Assembly (NCBI GenBank): GCA_035633215.1
Contig: DASQFI010000039.1
Coordinates: 548,532 to 612,531, forward strand
Reading direction: 5' to 3'
From: DASQFI01 sp035633215
GTDB taxonomy: Bacteria > Acidobacteriota > Vicinamibacteria > Vicinamibacterales > SCN-69-37
DNA length: 64,000 bases
The notes under the pieces are model-generated. The model was not told where the DNA came from. It saw only the letters and a program-made list of their open reading frames with translations, and ran no database searches. This document shows positions 41,779-51,729 of the stretch, piece by piece. How positions within the stretch are numbered: position 1 is the stretch's first letter; each line of letters opens with the position of its first letter. The translations under genes were made by a program, and so were the position numbers.

Positions 41779-42723
41779 ATGACCACGACGCTGGTCACCG
41801 GCGCGACGGGATTCGTCGGTGGCCATCTCCTGAATCGCCTCGCCGATGACGGACCGGTGGTCGCCTGGTACCGGCCCGACGGGACCCCGCCGGACTTGAA
41901 TAGACACGTCGATTGGATGCCGGTCGATCTGCTCGACCGCCCGGCCGTGATGCGCGCGCTCGACGAGATCGCGCCTGCGCGCATCTATCACGTCGCCGGC
42001 GCGCCTCAGGTGGACACGTCGTGGCAGAACGTGGTGCCGCACCTCCGCGCCAACGTGCTCGCGACGCACTACCTGCTCGAGGGCGTGCGGCAGCTGAAGG
42101 AGCCGTGTCGCATGCTGGTCGTCTCCTCGTCGCAGGTGTACCAGATCACGGACGAGCCGATCAGCGAAGACACGCCGCTTCTGCCGTCCAGTCCCTACGG
42201 GCTGTCGAAGCTCGCCCAGGACCAACTCGCGATGCGCGCCTGCCAGGAGGACGGCCTCGACGTCGTGCTCGCGCGGCCGTTCAACCACGCCGGGCCGGGC
42301 CAGAGTCCGGCCTTTGCGATTCCGAGCTTCGCGCGGCAGATCGCACGCATCGAGGCGGGTCTGGCCCCGCCGGAAATCCGTGTCGGCAATCTCGAGACCC
42401 GGCGCGATCTGACGGACGTGCGTGACGTCGTCAATGCGTACGTGAGCGTGATGGAGGCGGCGCCACGGGGCCGGCCGTACAACATCTGCTCGGGCCGCGC
42501 GTGGCGCATCCGCGACCTGCTCGACGAGTTGCTCCATTTCGCGCAGACGTCGGTCACGGTCGAGGTGGACGAGTCGCGCCTCCGGCCGAACGACGTGCCG
42601 GTCGTGCAGGGCGACGCGACGCGCATTCGCGCTGAACTGGGCTGGGCGCCGAAGATCCGCGTGGAGCAGACGCTGCGGGACACGCTCGACTACTGGCGCG
42701 CCCAAGTGGCTGCCGGCCAGTGA
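41779..42723 (+). CDS. NAD-dependent epimerase/dehydratase, GDP-6-deoxy-D-mannose reductase-like
   Basis: Extended SDR of 314 residues. TGATGFVGGHLL binds the cofactor, VVSSSQVYQ and SPYGLSKLAQD give the Ser-Tyr-Lys catalytic set, and RPFNHAGPGQSPAF strongly resembles the Rmd/GDP-4-keto-6-deoxymannose reductase group. The likely product is GDP-D-rhamnose or a related sugar for surface polysaccharide. The ATG abuts an inverted-repeat element that replaces any native ribosome site; a GTG at 41725 inside that element is an alternative start adding 18 residues. Overlaps the next gene as GTGA. Confidence 0.82.
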   Translation: MTTTLVTGATGFVGGHLLNRLADDGPVVAWYRPDGTPPDLNRHVDWMPVDLLDRPAVMRALDEIAPARIYHVAGAPQVDTSWQNVVPHLRANVLATHYLLEGVRQLKEPCRMLVVSSSQVYQITDEPISEDTPLLPSSPYGLSKLAQDQLAMRACQEDGLDVVLARPFNHAGPGQSPAFAIPSFARQIARIEAGLAPPEIRVGNLETRRDLTDVRDVVNAYVSVMEAAPRGRPYNICSGRAWRIRDLLDELLHFAQTSVTVEVDESRLRPNDVPVVQGDATRIRAELGWAPKIRVEQTLRDTLDYWRAQVAAGQ

Positions 42724-44042
42724 CGCCCGAAATCCGGCGGCAGCTCGTCCACATCCTCGTCGGCACCGGCGCGCTGCTGTTGCCGTGGCTGACGTGGTGG
42801 CAGGCTGCGCTCGTCGCCGTCGCCGGATTGCTCTTCAACGTCCTCGTGCTGCCGCGCCTCGCGCCGAGTGTGTTCCGGCCCGGCGATCTCGACGCGCCCG
42901 TCCGGTCCGGCATCATCATCTACCCGCTCGCCGTGCTGGCGCTGCTGATCTGTTTTCCGCAGCACCTCGAGATCGCGGCGGCCGCGTGGGGCATTCTCGC
43001 CGCGGGTGACGGCATGGCCACGCTCGTCGGCGCGCACGTCAAATCGAAACCGCTGCCGTGGAACCGCGCGAAGTCGGTGGGCGGCCTTGCGGCGTTCATC
43101 GCGTTCGGCTGGCTTGCGGGAACTGGACTCGCCGCCTGGAACGCCGGCAGCGACACGCCGGCCTGGTGGATTGTGGCGGCGCCGGCCATCGCCGCGGTCG
43201 CCGCCGGTTTTGTCGAGACCGTCCCGATTCGACTGAATGACAACATCTCGGTGCCCGCGTCGGCCGCGCTCGTGCTCTGGAGCCTGAGCCTGATGACCGA
43301 CGATCTGATTCGCGCCTCTGAGCCAATCTGGATGGCGCGTCTCGTGCCCGCGCTCGTGCTCAACCTCGGCGTGTCAGCCGCCGGCTACGCCGCGCGCACC
43401 GTCACCAGGGCCGGCGCCATCGCGGGCGCGGCGATCGGCGTCGCGGTCTATCTCGGAACGGATTGGCCCGGATGGGTGCTGCTCTTCGCGTCGTTTCTCG
43501 CGGCCGCGCTCACGACATTTGCCGGCTATCGCCGCAAGGCACGCGCGGGCATCGCCGAAGAACGCGGCGGACGCCGCGGCGCGGGCAATGCGATCGCCAA
43601 CACCGGCATGGCCGCGTGGGCAGCGCTGCTCTGCCTGGGCGTCCCACAGCCGTCGTTTGCCAAGCTCGCGCTCGTCGCCGCGCTCGTCACGTCGGCCAGC
43701 GACTCTGTCGCGAGCGAGGTCGGCAAAGCGTGGGGGAAAACGACATGGCTCGTGGTGGGGTTTCGGCGCGTGCGGCCGGGAACATCGGGCGCCGTGTCCG
43801 TCGAGGGCACACTCGCGGGACTGACGGCGGCGGTGCTGCTGGCGCTGCTCGCGGTCGGACTCGGACTGATGCCGTCGACGTGGGTGGCGGCTGTCGTGGC
43901 CGCGGCGACGATCGCCTCGCTCGTTGAAGGCGCGCTTGGCGCGACGCTCGAAGCACGCGGCACGCTCAACAACGACGCGCTCAATCTGATCAACTCGACG
44001 CTCGGCGCTGGCCTGGCCGTGGGGTTGGTGCTGAACATGTAG
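42720..44042 (+). CDS. Fusion of a VTE5/Sec59-like prenol kinase domain and a DUF92 (VTE6-like) domain
   Basis: 440 residues, almost all membrane helices. The first half (about 1-215) has GDGMATLVGAHVKSKPLPW followed by NRAKSVGG, the signature of phytol/dolichol kinases (VTE5, Sec59). The second half (about 220-440) has SDSVASEVGKAWG, PGTSGAVSVEGTLAG and NNDALNLINSTLGA, the DUF92/TMEM19 family that includes plant VTE6 phytyl-phosphate kinase. In plants these two act in sequence to turn phytol into phytyl diphosphate. The UbiA gene 55 bases downstream would use such a diphosphate. Substrate in this organism is inferred. Confidence 0.8.
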   Translation: MTPEIRRQLVHILVGTGALLLPWLTWWQAALVAVAGLLFNVLVLPRLAPSVFRPGDLDAPVRSGIIIYPLAVLALLICFPQHLEIAAAAWGILAAGDGMATLVGAHVKSKPLPWNRAKSVGGLAAFIAFGWLAGTGLAAWNAGSDTPAWWIVAAPAIAAVAAGFVETVPIRLNDNISVPASAALVLWSLSLMTDDLIRASEPIWMARLVPALVLNLGVSAAGYAARTVTRAGAIAGAAIGVAVYLGTDWPGWVLLFASFLAAALTTFAGYRRKARAGIAEERGGRRGAGNAIANTGMAAWAALLCLGVPQPSFAKLALVAALVTSASDSVASEVGKAWGKTTWLVVGFRRVRPGTSGAVSVEGTLAGLTAAVLLALLAVGLGLMPSTWVAAVVAAATIASLVEGALGATLEARGTLNNDALNLINSTLGAGLAVGLVLNM

Positions 44043-44048
44043 ATTCAT

Positions 44049-44076
44049 GTAGGCCGGTCCTTCCGCCCCGCCCTAC
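44049..44076. repeat. Short inverted repeat GTAGGCCGG/CCGCCCTAC
   Basis: Nine-base arms with one mismatch around a 10-base centre, seven bases after the fusion gene's stop. Related to the GTAGGGCGG/CCGCCCTAC element after glyA. Confidence 0.55.
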
Positions 44077-44097
44077 AGACGACGGCACAAGGCAGCG

Positions 44098-45006
44098 ATG
44101 TCCAGCCTGAAGACTTACATCGAACTGGCACGTCCGTTCACGCTCATCGCGCCGGCGCTCGGGTTTCTCTCCGGCGCGGTCACGGCCATCGGCGCGCGCC
44201 CGCCGGAGGTCTGGAGCTGGCCGCTGCTCGTGCCGGCGCTCATCGGCTCGGCCATGGCGGTCGTGTTCAACGCCGGGAACAACGCGCTGAACCAGATCTA
44301 CGACCTCGAGATCGATCGCGTGAACAAGGGCAAGCGCCCGCTGCCGAGCGGCCGGTTGACGATCGGCCAGGCATGGGGGTTCACCGCGATCACGTACGCC
44401 CTCACGTTGTGGCTCGCGTGGATGGTCGCGCCTGACGGCCGCCACGAATGCTTCTGGGTCGTTGTCGTCGCCATCGTCGCCACGTACATCTACTCGGTGC
44501 CGCCGCTTCGGACGAAGCAGCGCGGGTGGTGGGCGAACATCACGATCGCGGTCCCGAGAGGCGTGCTCCTGAAAGTCGCCGGATGGTCGGCGGTAAAAAC
44601 GGTCATGGGCATCGAGCCCTGGTTCATTGGCAGCATCTTCGGTTTGTTCCTGCTCGGCGCCTCCACGACCAAGGACTTCGCCGACATGGAAGGCGATCGC
44701 CGCGGCGGCTGCCGCACGCTGCCGATCCTTTACGGCGTGCGTCGCGCGGCGTGGATGATCTCGCCGTCGTTCGTCCTGCCGTTCCTGCTCATCAACATCG
44801 GCACGCTGGCCGGCGTGCTCACGGGGCATGCGCTGCTCTTACATGTCCTCGGCGCCGTCATGACGCTCTACGGCCTCTACGTCTGCTACCTCATGCTCAA
44901 GCGGCCGGAGGATCTCGCGGTCGAAGAGAACCATGTCTCGTGGGCGCACATGTATCGAATGATGTTCGTCGCGCAGATTGGGTTCGCTCTCGCGTACGTG
45001 CTTTAA
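44098..45006 (+). CDS. UbiA-family prenyltransferase
   Basis: Integral membrane enzyme of 302 residues that attaches a polyprenyl chain to an acceptor. Both Asp-rich boxes are present: NALNQIYDLEIDRVNKGKRP (NxxxDxxxD) and DFADMEGDRRGG (DxxxD). About eight to nine helices. The RVNKGKRPLPSG form resembles chlorophyll-synthase and geranylgeranylglyceryl-phosphate-type enzymes more than MenA or UbiA proper. Its neighbour may supply a recycled prenyl diphosphate. The acceptor cannot be read from sequence. Confidence 0.9.
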   Translation: MSSLKTYIELARPFTLIAPALGFLSGAVTAIGARPPEVWSWPLLVPALIGSAMAVVFNAGNNALNQIYDLEIDRVNKGKRPLPSGRLTIGQAWGFTAITYALTLWLAWMVAPDGRHECFWVVVVAIVATYIYSVPPLRTKQRGWWANITIAVPRGVLLKVAGWSAVKTVMGIEPWFIGSIFGLFLLGASTTKDFADMEGDRRGGCRTLPILYGVRRAAWMISPSFVLPFLLINIGTLAGVLTGHALLLHVLGAVMTLYGLYVCYLMLKRPEDLAVEENHVSWAHMYRMMFVAQIGFALAYVL

Positions 45007-45007
45007 G

Positions 45008-45022
45008 AAAGCCTCAAAGGCG
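45008..45022 (+). repeat. Left arm of a 15-base inverted repeat flanking the radical SAM gene
   Basis: AAAGCCTCAAAGGCG, exact reverse complement of 46036-46050. It starts two bases after the UbiA stop and is followed by a further GGCTCAAAGGCC variant at 45036-45047. Confidence 0.6.
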
Positions 45023-45086
45023 CAAACCCTAAAAAGGCTCAAAGGCCTTGACGCGTTTCCTGCAACAGACGAAGATAAAGCGAAAC

Positions 45087-46052
45087 ATGTCGAAAGCCCT
45101 GCAACTTTCGCTGCTTCCCGAGCTTGTCCGCTCGCCGACGCTTCGGGACGTCGCCGACGCGGTAAAGGACGCGGGCATCGAGGGCCTGCCCTCGGCCAGG
45201 CGGCGGGCGGACGAGGCCAGGTACCAGGAAGTCACGGTCCGTTCGGCGATGGCCAAAACGGTCGGGATGCCGTTCAAGTGGGCGCTGAACCCGTACCGCG
45301 GCTGCACGCACGCGTGCGAGTATTGCTACGCGCGGAAGTACCAGCGGCATCTGGAGCTCGGCACGGGCGACGATTTCTCGTCCGTCATTCTCGTGAAGCA
45401 CAACCTCGCCGAGGTGCTCCGGCGCGAGCTCGCGAGACCGCAGTGGGCACGCGAACACGTCGCGGTCGGCACGGCGACGGATCCCTATCAGCCGATTGAG
45501 GGCCACTACCGCCTGACGCGGCGGTGTCTCGAGGCGCTCATCAATTCTCGAACGCCGTTCTCGGTCGTGACGAAGGGACCAATGGTCGTCCGGGATCTCG
45601 ACCTGCTGCGCGAGGCCACGAAGGGCGCCGGCTGCGAGGTCTACCTGAGCGTACCGAGCGTGGACGAAGGCGCGTGGGCACGCCTCGAGCCGGGCACTGC
45701 CTCACCCCGTCAGCGCATTCGCGCCGTCCGGCAACTGAGCGACGCGGGCATCGAGACCGGCGTGCTGATGATGCCGCTCGTGCCGGGCATCACGACGACG
45801 CGCGACAGCATCGAGAAGACGCTCCGCGCGCTGGCTGACGCCGGGGTGAGACAGGTGGGCGCCAACGTCGCGCGTCTCGACCCGGGCGTGAAGGAACATT
45901 TCTTCGCGTTCCTCGCGCGCGAATACCCGCACCTGGTCGAGGGCTACCGCCGGCTGTATCCGCGTGCGTATGCGTCGAAGGAGTACGCGGAGGAATTGAG
46001 AGCCACGGTTGCAGATCTCAGGCTTTCCGCCTTTCCGCCTTTGAGGCTTTGA
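45087..46052 (+). CDS. SPL/Rv2578c-family radical SAM protein
   Basis: 321 residues with a [4Fe-4S] cluster motif CTHACEYC (CX3CX2C) near residue 78, followed by ARKYQ, as in the spore photoproduct lyase-like and Rv2578c group. Later motifs VAVGTATDPYQPIE and VVTKGPMV are also typical. Substrate unknown; members without the lyase Cys are thought to act on nucleic acid or nucleotides, but this is not settled. The C-terminus runs into a CGCCTTTGAGGCTTT repeat that matches one upstream, so the last residues may not be ancestral. An in-frame TTG at 45048 is an alternative start. Confidence 0.85.
   Translation: MSKALQLSLLPELVRSPTLRDVADAVKDAGIEGLPSARRRADEARYQEVTVRSAMAKTVGMPFKWALNPYRGCTHACEYCYARKYQRHLELGTGDDFSSVILVKHNLAEVLRRELARPQWAREHVAVGTATDPYQPIEGHYRLTRRCLEALINSRTPFSVVTKGPMVVRDLDLLREATKGAGCEVYLSVPSVDEGAWARLEPGTASPRQRIRAVRQLSDAGIETGVLMMPLVPGITTTRDSIEKTLRALADAGVRQVGANVARLDPGVKEHFFAFLAREYPHLVEGYRRLYPRAYASKEYAEELRATVADLRLSAFPPLRL
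46036..46050 (-). repeat. Right arm of the 15-base inverted repeat flanking the radical SAM gene
   Basis: CGCCTTTGAGGCTTT on plus, exact complement of 45008-45022. It overlaps the last five codons of the radical SAM gene and is preceded by CGCCTTTC-type partial copies. Confidence 0.6.
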
Positions 46053-46058
46053 GCCTTC

Positions 46059-46898
46059 TTACAGTCCTCTCAACGCCATGAGCGCCTTGACGCGCTCTTC
46101 CGTCGGCGGATGGCTCGAGAAGAGCTTCGCGATGCCGCCGACGCCGGCGAACGGGCTCATGATGAACATGTGCGCCGTAGCGGGATTGGCGTCCATCGGA
46201 ATCTGTTTGACGCCGGCCTCGATTCGCCGCAGCGCCGAGGCGAGCCCCATCGGCGAGCCGGCGATCTCGGCGCCGCCGCGATCGGCGCCGAACTCGCGCT
46301 GACGAGAAATCGCCAGCTGGATGATCGTGGCTGCGATCGGCGCGAGCAGAACCAGCGCGAGCATCACCAGCGGATTGCTGCCGCCGCGATCGTCGTCTCG
46401 CGATCCCATCGGGATGAACCAGGCCATGTAGCCCAGCATCGTGATCGCGGCCCCGATCGTCGCCGCCACCGTGCTGATCAGGATGTCGCGGTGCTTGACG
46501 TGCGCCAGTTCGTGCGCGATGACGCCCTCGAGCTCGCTTTCAGGCAGAAGCCGGAGAATGCCCTCGGTCGCGGCGACAGCCGCGTGCTCCGGATTTCGCC
46601 CCGTCGCAAACGCATTCGGCGACATATCCGGAATGAGGTAGACCTTGGGCATCGGCAGGCCGGCCTTCTGCGCGAGGCGCGCCGTCATTCGATGGAGCGG
46701 ATGATCCGGTCCGACCTCCTGCGCGCGGTACATGCGGAGGACGATCTTGTCCGAGAACCAGTAGCTGCCGATGTTCATCGCCACGGCAAGCACGAATGCG
46801 ATGAGGACGCCGCTCTGGCCAAAGAGGGCGCCGCCCGCGACGATGAACAGGCCGCTCAAGAACGCCAACAGAACCGCGGTCTTCAAAGTGCTGGACAT
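46059..46898 (-). CDS. htpX: Protease HtpX (M48 membrane metalloprotease)
   Basis: Inner-membrane zinc protease for quality control of membrane proteins. 279 residues: two N-terminal helices, zinc motif HELAHVKHRD (HEXXH), the third ligand Glu in REFGADRGGAEI, and two later helices. The HPPTEERVKAL ending is standard. Follows an M20 peptidase gene by 3 bases, so the two are probably cotranscribed. Complements the Lon protease at 9.7-12.2 kb. Confidence 0.96.
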   Translation of the reverse strand: MSSTLKTAVLLAFLSGLFIVAGGALFGQSGVLIAFVLAVAMNIGSYWFSDKIVLRMYRAQEVGPDHPLHRMTARLAQKAGLPMPKVYLIPDMSPNAFATGRNPEHAAVAATEGILRLLPESELEGVIAHELAHVKHRDILISTVAATIGAAITMLGYMAWFIPMGSRDDDRGGSNPLVMLALVLLAPIAATIIQLAISRQREFGADRGGAEIAGSPMGLASALRRIEAGVKQIPMDANPATAHMFIMSPFAGVGGIAKLFSSHPPTEERVKALMALRGL

Positions 46899-46901
46899 GG
46901 A

Positions 46902-48041
46902 TCAATTATCTCCCAACCGGGCCAGGAGGCCGGCGACGAGCGCCGTGCGCGGCGCCAGTTCCTTGATGACGACATGCTCATGTAGAGCATGCGGACCGTC
47001 GCCGACCGCACCAAGGCCGTCAAGAGTTGGGATGCCGAGCGCCGCCGTGAAGTTTCCGTCCGACGCGCCGCCGGTGGCCCCTTCCGCGAGCGCGCGGCCC
47101 ATCCCGCGCGCCACGTCCTTCGCCATGTCGTAGAGGCGCGCGACGCCGGCCGTGCGTTCCATCGGCGGGCGATTGATCCGGCCCGTCACGGTCAGTTTCA
47201 CGCGCGCATCAGCCGGACGCAGCGCCGCGAGCGCGTGCTCGATGTGCGCGGCATCCTCGATCCGCGCGATGCGCACGTCGATCCAGGCGCGCGCGCGCTC
47301 GGCGACGACGTTCGAACGCGTGCCGCCTTCGACGACCCCGACGTTCACCGTGAGTCCGCGGCCGGGATCCGAGAGACCGGCGATAGCCGTGATCTGCCTC
47401 GCCAGTTCATGCACGGCGCTCGCGCCCGCGCCGGGATCGGCCCCGGCGTGCGAGGAGATCCCGTCGACGACGAGCTCGAATTCGCCGACGCCCTTCCGTG
47501 CGGTCTTGACGGCGCCGCCGGGCAGCGCGGGCTCGAGCACGAGCACCGCGGCGCTCTCGCGCGCGAGCGTTTCGATCGCCGCGCGCGACGTGGCGCTGCC
47601 GATTTCCTCGTCGGTCGTCGCCAGCAGGCGGACGCGCGGACGCGACGCGGCGGGCACCTCGGACACGAGCAGGCGCGCCGCCGTGATGCCGATCGCCAGC
47701 CCCGCCTTCATGTCGAGCACGCCGGGGCCGAAGAGCTTGCCGTCTTTCTCTTCGAGCGGCATCCGCGCGAGCTGGCCGACGGGCCAGACGGTGTCGAAGT
47801 GGCCGACCAGAAGCACCGGCGGCCCGCCGCCGGCCCAGTCGGCCAGGATGTGGGCGGCTGACGCTCCGGCGTCCACGCGTTCGACCGACGCCCCTGCGTC
47901 GGCAAGTCGCGACGCGAGCACCCCCGCGCACCGCTCGAGCGCGGTGCGATCCGTGCTCGGCGACTCCTCCGCGACGAGGTCGCGCGTGAGGCGCACGATC
48001 TGCGGTTCAGCCAGCAGGCAAGCCGAAATCAGGCCGGTCAC
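46902..48041 (-). CDS. M20-family metallopeptidase, carboxypeptidase G2-like
   Basis: 379 residues from a GTG start. Di-zinc ligands are visible: GHFDTVWP, GPGVLDMKAG, TTDEEIGS, VLEPALPG and a C-terminal LHEHV. This set matches the CPSA/carboxypeptidase G2 (glutamate carboxypeptidase) branch of M20, which may release glutamate from folate-like or acyl-glutamate substrates. No signal peptide, so cytosolic. Divergent from a small secreted-protein gene with overlapping promoters. Confidence 0.9.
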   Translation of the reverse strand: MTGLISACLLAEPQIVRLTRDLVAEESPSTDRTALERCAGVLASRLADAGASVERVDAGASAAHILADWAGGGPPVLLVGHFDTVWPVGQLARMPLEEKDGKLFGPGVLDMKAGLAIGITAARLLVSEVPAASRPRVRLLATTDEEIGSATSRAAIETLARESAAVLVLEPALPGGAVKTARKGVGEFELVVDGISSHAGADPGAGASAVHELARQITAIAGLSDPGRGLTVNVGVVEGGTRSNVVAERARAWIDVRIARIEDAAHIEHALAALRPADARVKLTVTGRINRPPMERTAGVARLYDMAKDVARGMGRALAEGATGGASDGNFTAALGIPTLDGLGAVGDGPHALHEHVVIKELAPRTALVAGLLARLGDN

Positions 48042-48046
48042 GGTCC

Positions 48047-48052
48047 TATAAT
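48047..48052 (+). promoter_or_regulatory. Candidate -10 element for the secreted-protein gene
   Basis: TATAAT preceded by CC, 15 bases before the ATG. Sequence and spacing mirror the ddl upstream region. No good -35 seen. Confidence 0.4.
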
Positions 48053-48067
48053 ATCGAGGTGATTTCG

Positions 48068-48625
48068 ATGTCCAGACGATGGCTTGGTGCGGCGTCCCTG
48101 GTGATGGGCCTCGCGACCGCGGCGCTCCCGGCGAGCGCGCGGCAGACGCAGACGCCCCCTCCACAAACCCCGCCGCCGCCCGTCCCGAAGCCGTTTCCTG
48201 GATCGACGACGCCGGCCACGTCGCCGGCCAAGCCGAACGAGGCCCCCACGCCTCCTCCGGCGCCCGCCGCGCCATCGCCGCAGGTGCTCGCCGGCGCGCC
48301 GCTCTATCCGGCCGCCGATTTTCTCGACGCCTACGATGCCGGACGCGGCCAGAAATATTTCATCTACGGCACCAACGCGCCCTACCTCGACATCGTCGCC
48401 TTCTATCGTCAGCAGCTCGGCGGCGGCGGGCGCGAGCTCTTCCGCACTCCGCCAATGCAGCAGTTCGACCTCGGCCGGTTCGACGAGCAGACGATGGCGT
48501 ATCCGCCGAGTGTGGTGGTGAAGGACTACACGTGGAATGGGGCGCCGGGGTATCTCTTCGTCTCGGGCACGACTGAGAAGCGTTACAAGACGATCATTCA
48601 GATTGTGCCGGCGGTTCCGAAGTAG
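48068..48625 (+). CDS. Secreted Pro-rich hypothetical protein
   Basis: 185 residues with a clear signal peptide (MSRRWLGAASLVMGL...ASA), a Pro/Thr/Ala-rich linker (about 25-75), then a compact domain of about 110 residues with YPAADFLDAYDAGRGQKYF, an FYRQQLGGGG helix region and a C-terminal FVSGTTEKRYKTIIQIVP. GAGG lies 8 bases before the ATG. No family is recognised; the domain layout suggests a small alpha/beta periplasmic fold. It is convergent with thiC, 3 bases apart. Confidence 0.75.
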   Translation: MSRRWLGAASLVMGLATAALPASARQTQTPPPQTPPPPVPKPFPGSTTPATSPAKPNEAPTPPPAPAAPSPQVLAGAPLYPAADFLDAYDAGRGQKYFIYGTNAPYLDIVAFYRQQLGGGGRELFRTPPMQQFDLGRFDEQTMAYPPSVVVKDYTWNGAPGYLFVSGTTEKRYKTIIQIVPAVPK

Positions 48626-48628
48626 CGT

Positions 48629-50290
<1,662 letters not shown>

Positions 50291-50310
50291 GTCTTTCGCC
50301 GAATATAACA

Positions 50311-50439
50311 AAAGCGAGCGACTACGAACAGAAAACGCTGCCGAACCTGCCGCCCGGCGTCGCGCTTCGGTACGAGATTGAGTTGCTCCGGCTCTCGGAT
50401 GCCTGGGACCCCAGCTTCGGGGCAGGGCTATTTGGCTGA
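50311..50439 (+). pseudogene. Possible remnant of an FKBP-type isomerase C-terminus
   Basis: In the gap between thiC and the next minus-strand gene, the plus strand reads LPPGVALRYEIELLRL within a longer sensible peptide, ending in a TGA at 50437. FKBP isomerases characteristically end with IPP-x-x-x-L-x-F/Y-x-V/I-E-L-L. Only the tail is present, without start or catalytic core. Chance translation of GC-rich DNA is the alternative. Confidence 0.3.
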
Positions 50440-51729
50440 CAGGTAGTCCAACGCGAGATTGGCCAGCGCCCGGATACCGGTCGGCAGTGCGCCCTCATCG
50501 ACGAAGAAATATGGCGAGTGGTTTTCCGCCACTTTCGCGAGGTCGGCGCCCTTCGCGTTGATGCCCAGGTAGAAGAACATGCCGGGCACTTTCTGCTGAT
50601 AGAACGAGAAGTCCTCCGCCACGGTGCGGGGACGAACGTCGTTGACCTTGCCGCCGCCGACGCGGCGGAGCGTCTCCATCATCTGCGCGGTGAGCGCCGG
50701 ATCGTTGAAGGTCACCGCGGCGTTGTTCGAGATCTGCACGTCGGCTTCGGCGCCGGCGCTCTCGGCGACGAGCTTGGCCGTCCGCATGACGCGCATGTGG
50801 ATGTCGGCCTGCATCTTCGGATCGAGCGCGCGGATCGTCCCTTCCATCGTCACGCTGTCCGGAATGATGTTGAAGCGGATGCCGCCGGTGATCCGGCCGA
50901 TCGTGACGATGGCCGGCGCGTTGGTGATGTCGACCTGCCGGCTGACGATGGTCTGGAGGGCGGTGACGATCTGGGCGGCGACAGCGATCGGATCGACGCC
51001 GCCCCAGGGCACCGCGCCGTGCGTCTGTTTGCCGTGCACGGTGATCTTGAGCGTGTCGGAGCTGGCCATGAGCCCGCCGGGCCGCACCCACAGCGTGCCT
51101 TGCTCCAACGGCATGACGTGCAACCCGAAGATCGCGTCCACCTTCGGGTTGTCCAGCACGCCCGCGGCGACCATATCGGCCGCGCCACCCGTCTCGCCGG
51201 GCGGCGCCCCTTCCTCGGCTGGCTGAAAAATGAACTTGATGCTGCCCGGGATCTGCGCCTTGAGTCCGGCGAGGACCTCGGCCACGCCCATCAGCATCGC
51301 GACGTGCGCGTCGTGGCCGCACGCGTGCATCACGCCGACGTCCTGTCCGTTGTACGTCGACTTCTCCACGGACTTGAACGGCAGGTCCACCATCTCGGTG
51401 ACGGGCAGCCCATCCATGTCTGCGCGAAGCGCGACCACCTTGCCAGGCCGCCCGCCGCGCAACAGTCCGACGACGCCGGTCCTGGCGATACCCGTCTGCA
51501 CCTCGAAACCGAGCGCGCGCAGGTGATCGGCGACGACCTTCGCCGTCCGCACTTCGCGGTTCGAGAGCTCGGGATGTTGATGGATGTCGCGCCGCCACGT
51601 GATGACCTTCGACATCACGGCGGTTGTTCGCGTGTCGATGTCGCGGGACAGATCCTGAGTGGCGCCCGGGATCACCAGCACCGATACCAACGCCACCAGC
51701 AGGGTGATGGAACGCATGTCCGAGGTCAT
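50428..51729 (-). CDS. Secreted M20D-family amidohydrolase
   Basis: 433 residues with an N-terminal signal peptide (MRSITLLVALVSVLVIPGA after a 4-residue prefix). M20D metal ligands: HQHPELSN, MHACGHDAHVAMLMG, FQPAEEGAPPG and the GLHVMP region, as in IAA-amino-acid hydrolases and hippurate hydrolases. Acts on N-acyl amino acids, probably in the periplasm. The start overlaps the upstream barrel gene as ATGA, so the two are coupled. Confidence 0.92.
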   Translation of the reverse strand: MTSDMRSITLLVALVSVLVIPGATQDLSRDIDTRTTAVMSKVITWRRDIHQHPELSNREVRTAKVVADHLRALGFEVQTGIARTGVVGLLRGGRPGKVVALRADMDGLPVTEMVDLPFKSVEKSTYNGQDVGVMHACGHDAHVAMLMGVAEVLAGLKAQIPGSIKFIFQPAEEGAPPGETGGAADMVAAGVLDNPKVDAIFGLHVMPLEQGTLWVRPGGLMASSDTLKITVHGKQTHGAVPWGGVDPIAVAAQIVTALQTIVSRQVDITNAPAIVTIGRITGGIRFNIIPDSVTMEGTIRALDPKMQADIHMRVMRTAKLVAESAGAEADVQISNNAAVTFNDPALTAQMMETLRRVGGGKVNDVRPRTVAEDFSFYQQKVPGMFFYLGINAKGADLAKVAENHSPYFFVDEGALPTGIRALANLALDYLSAK

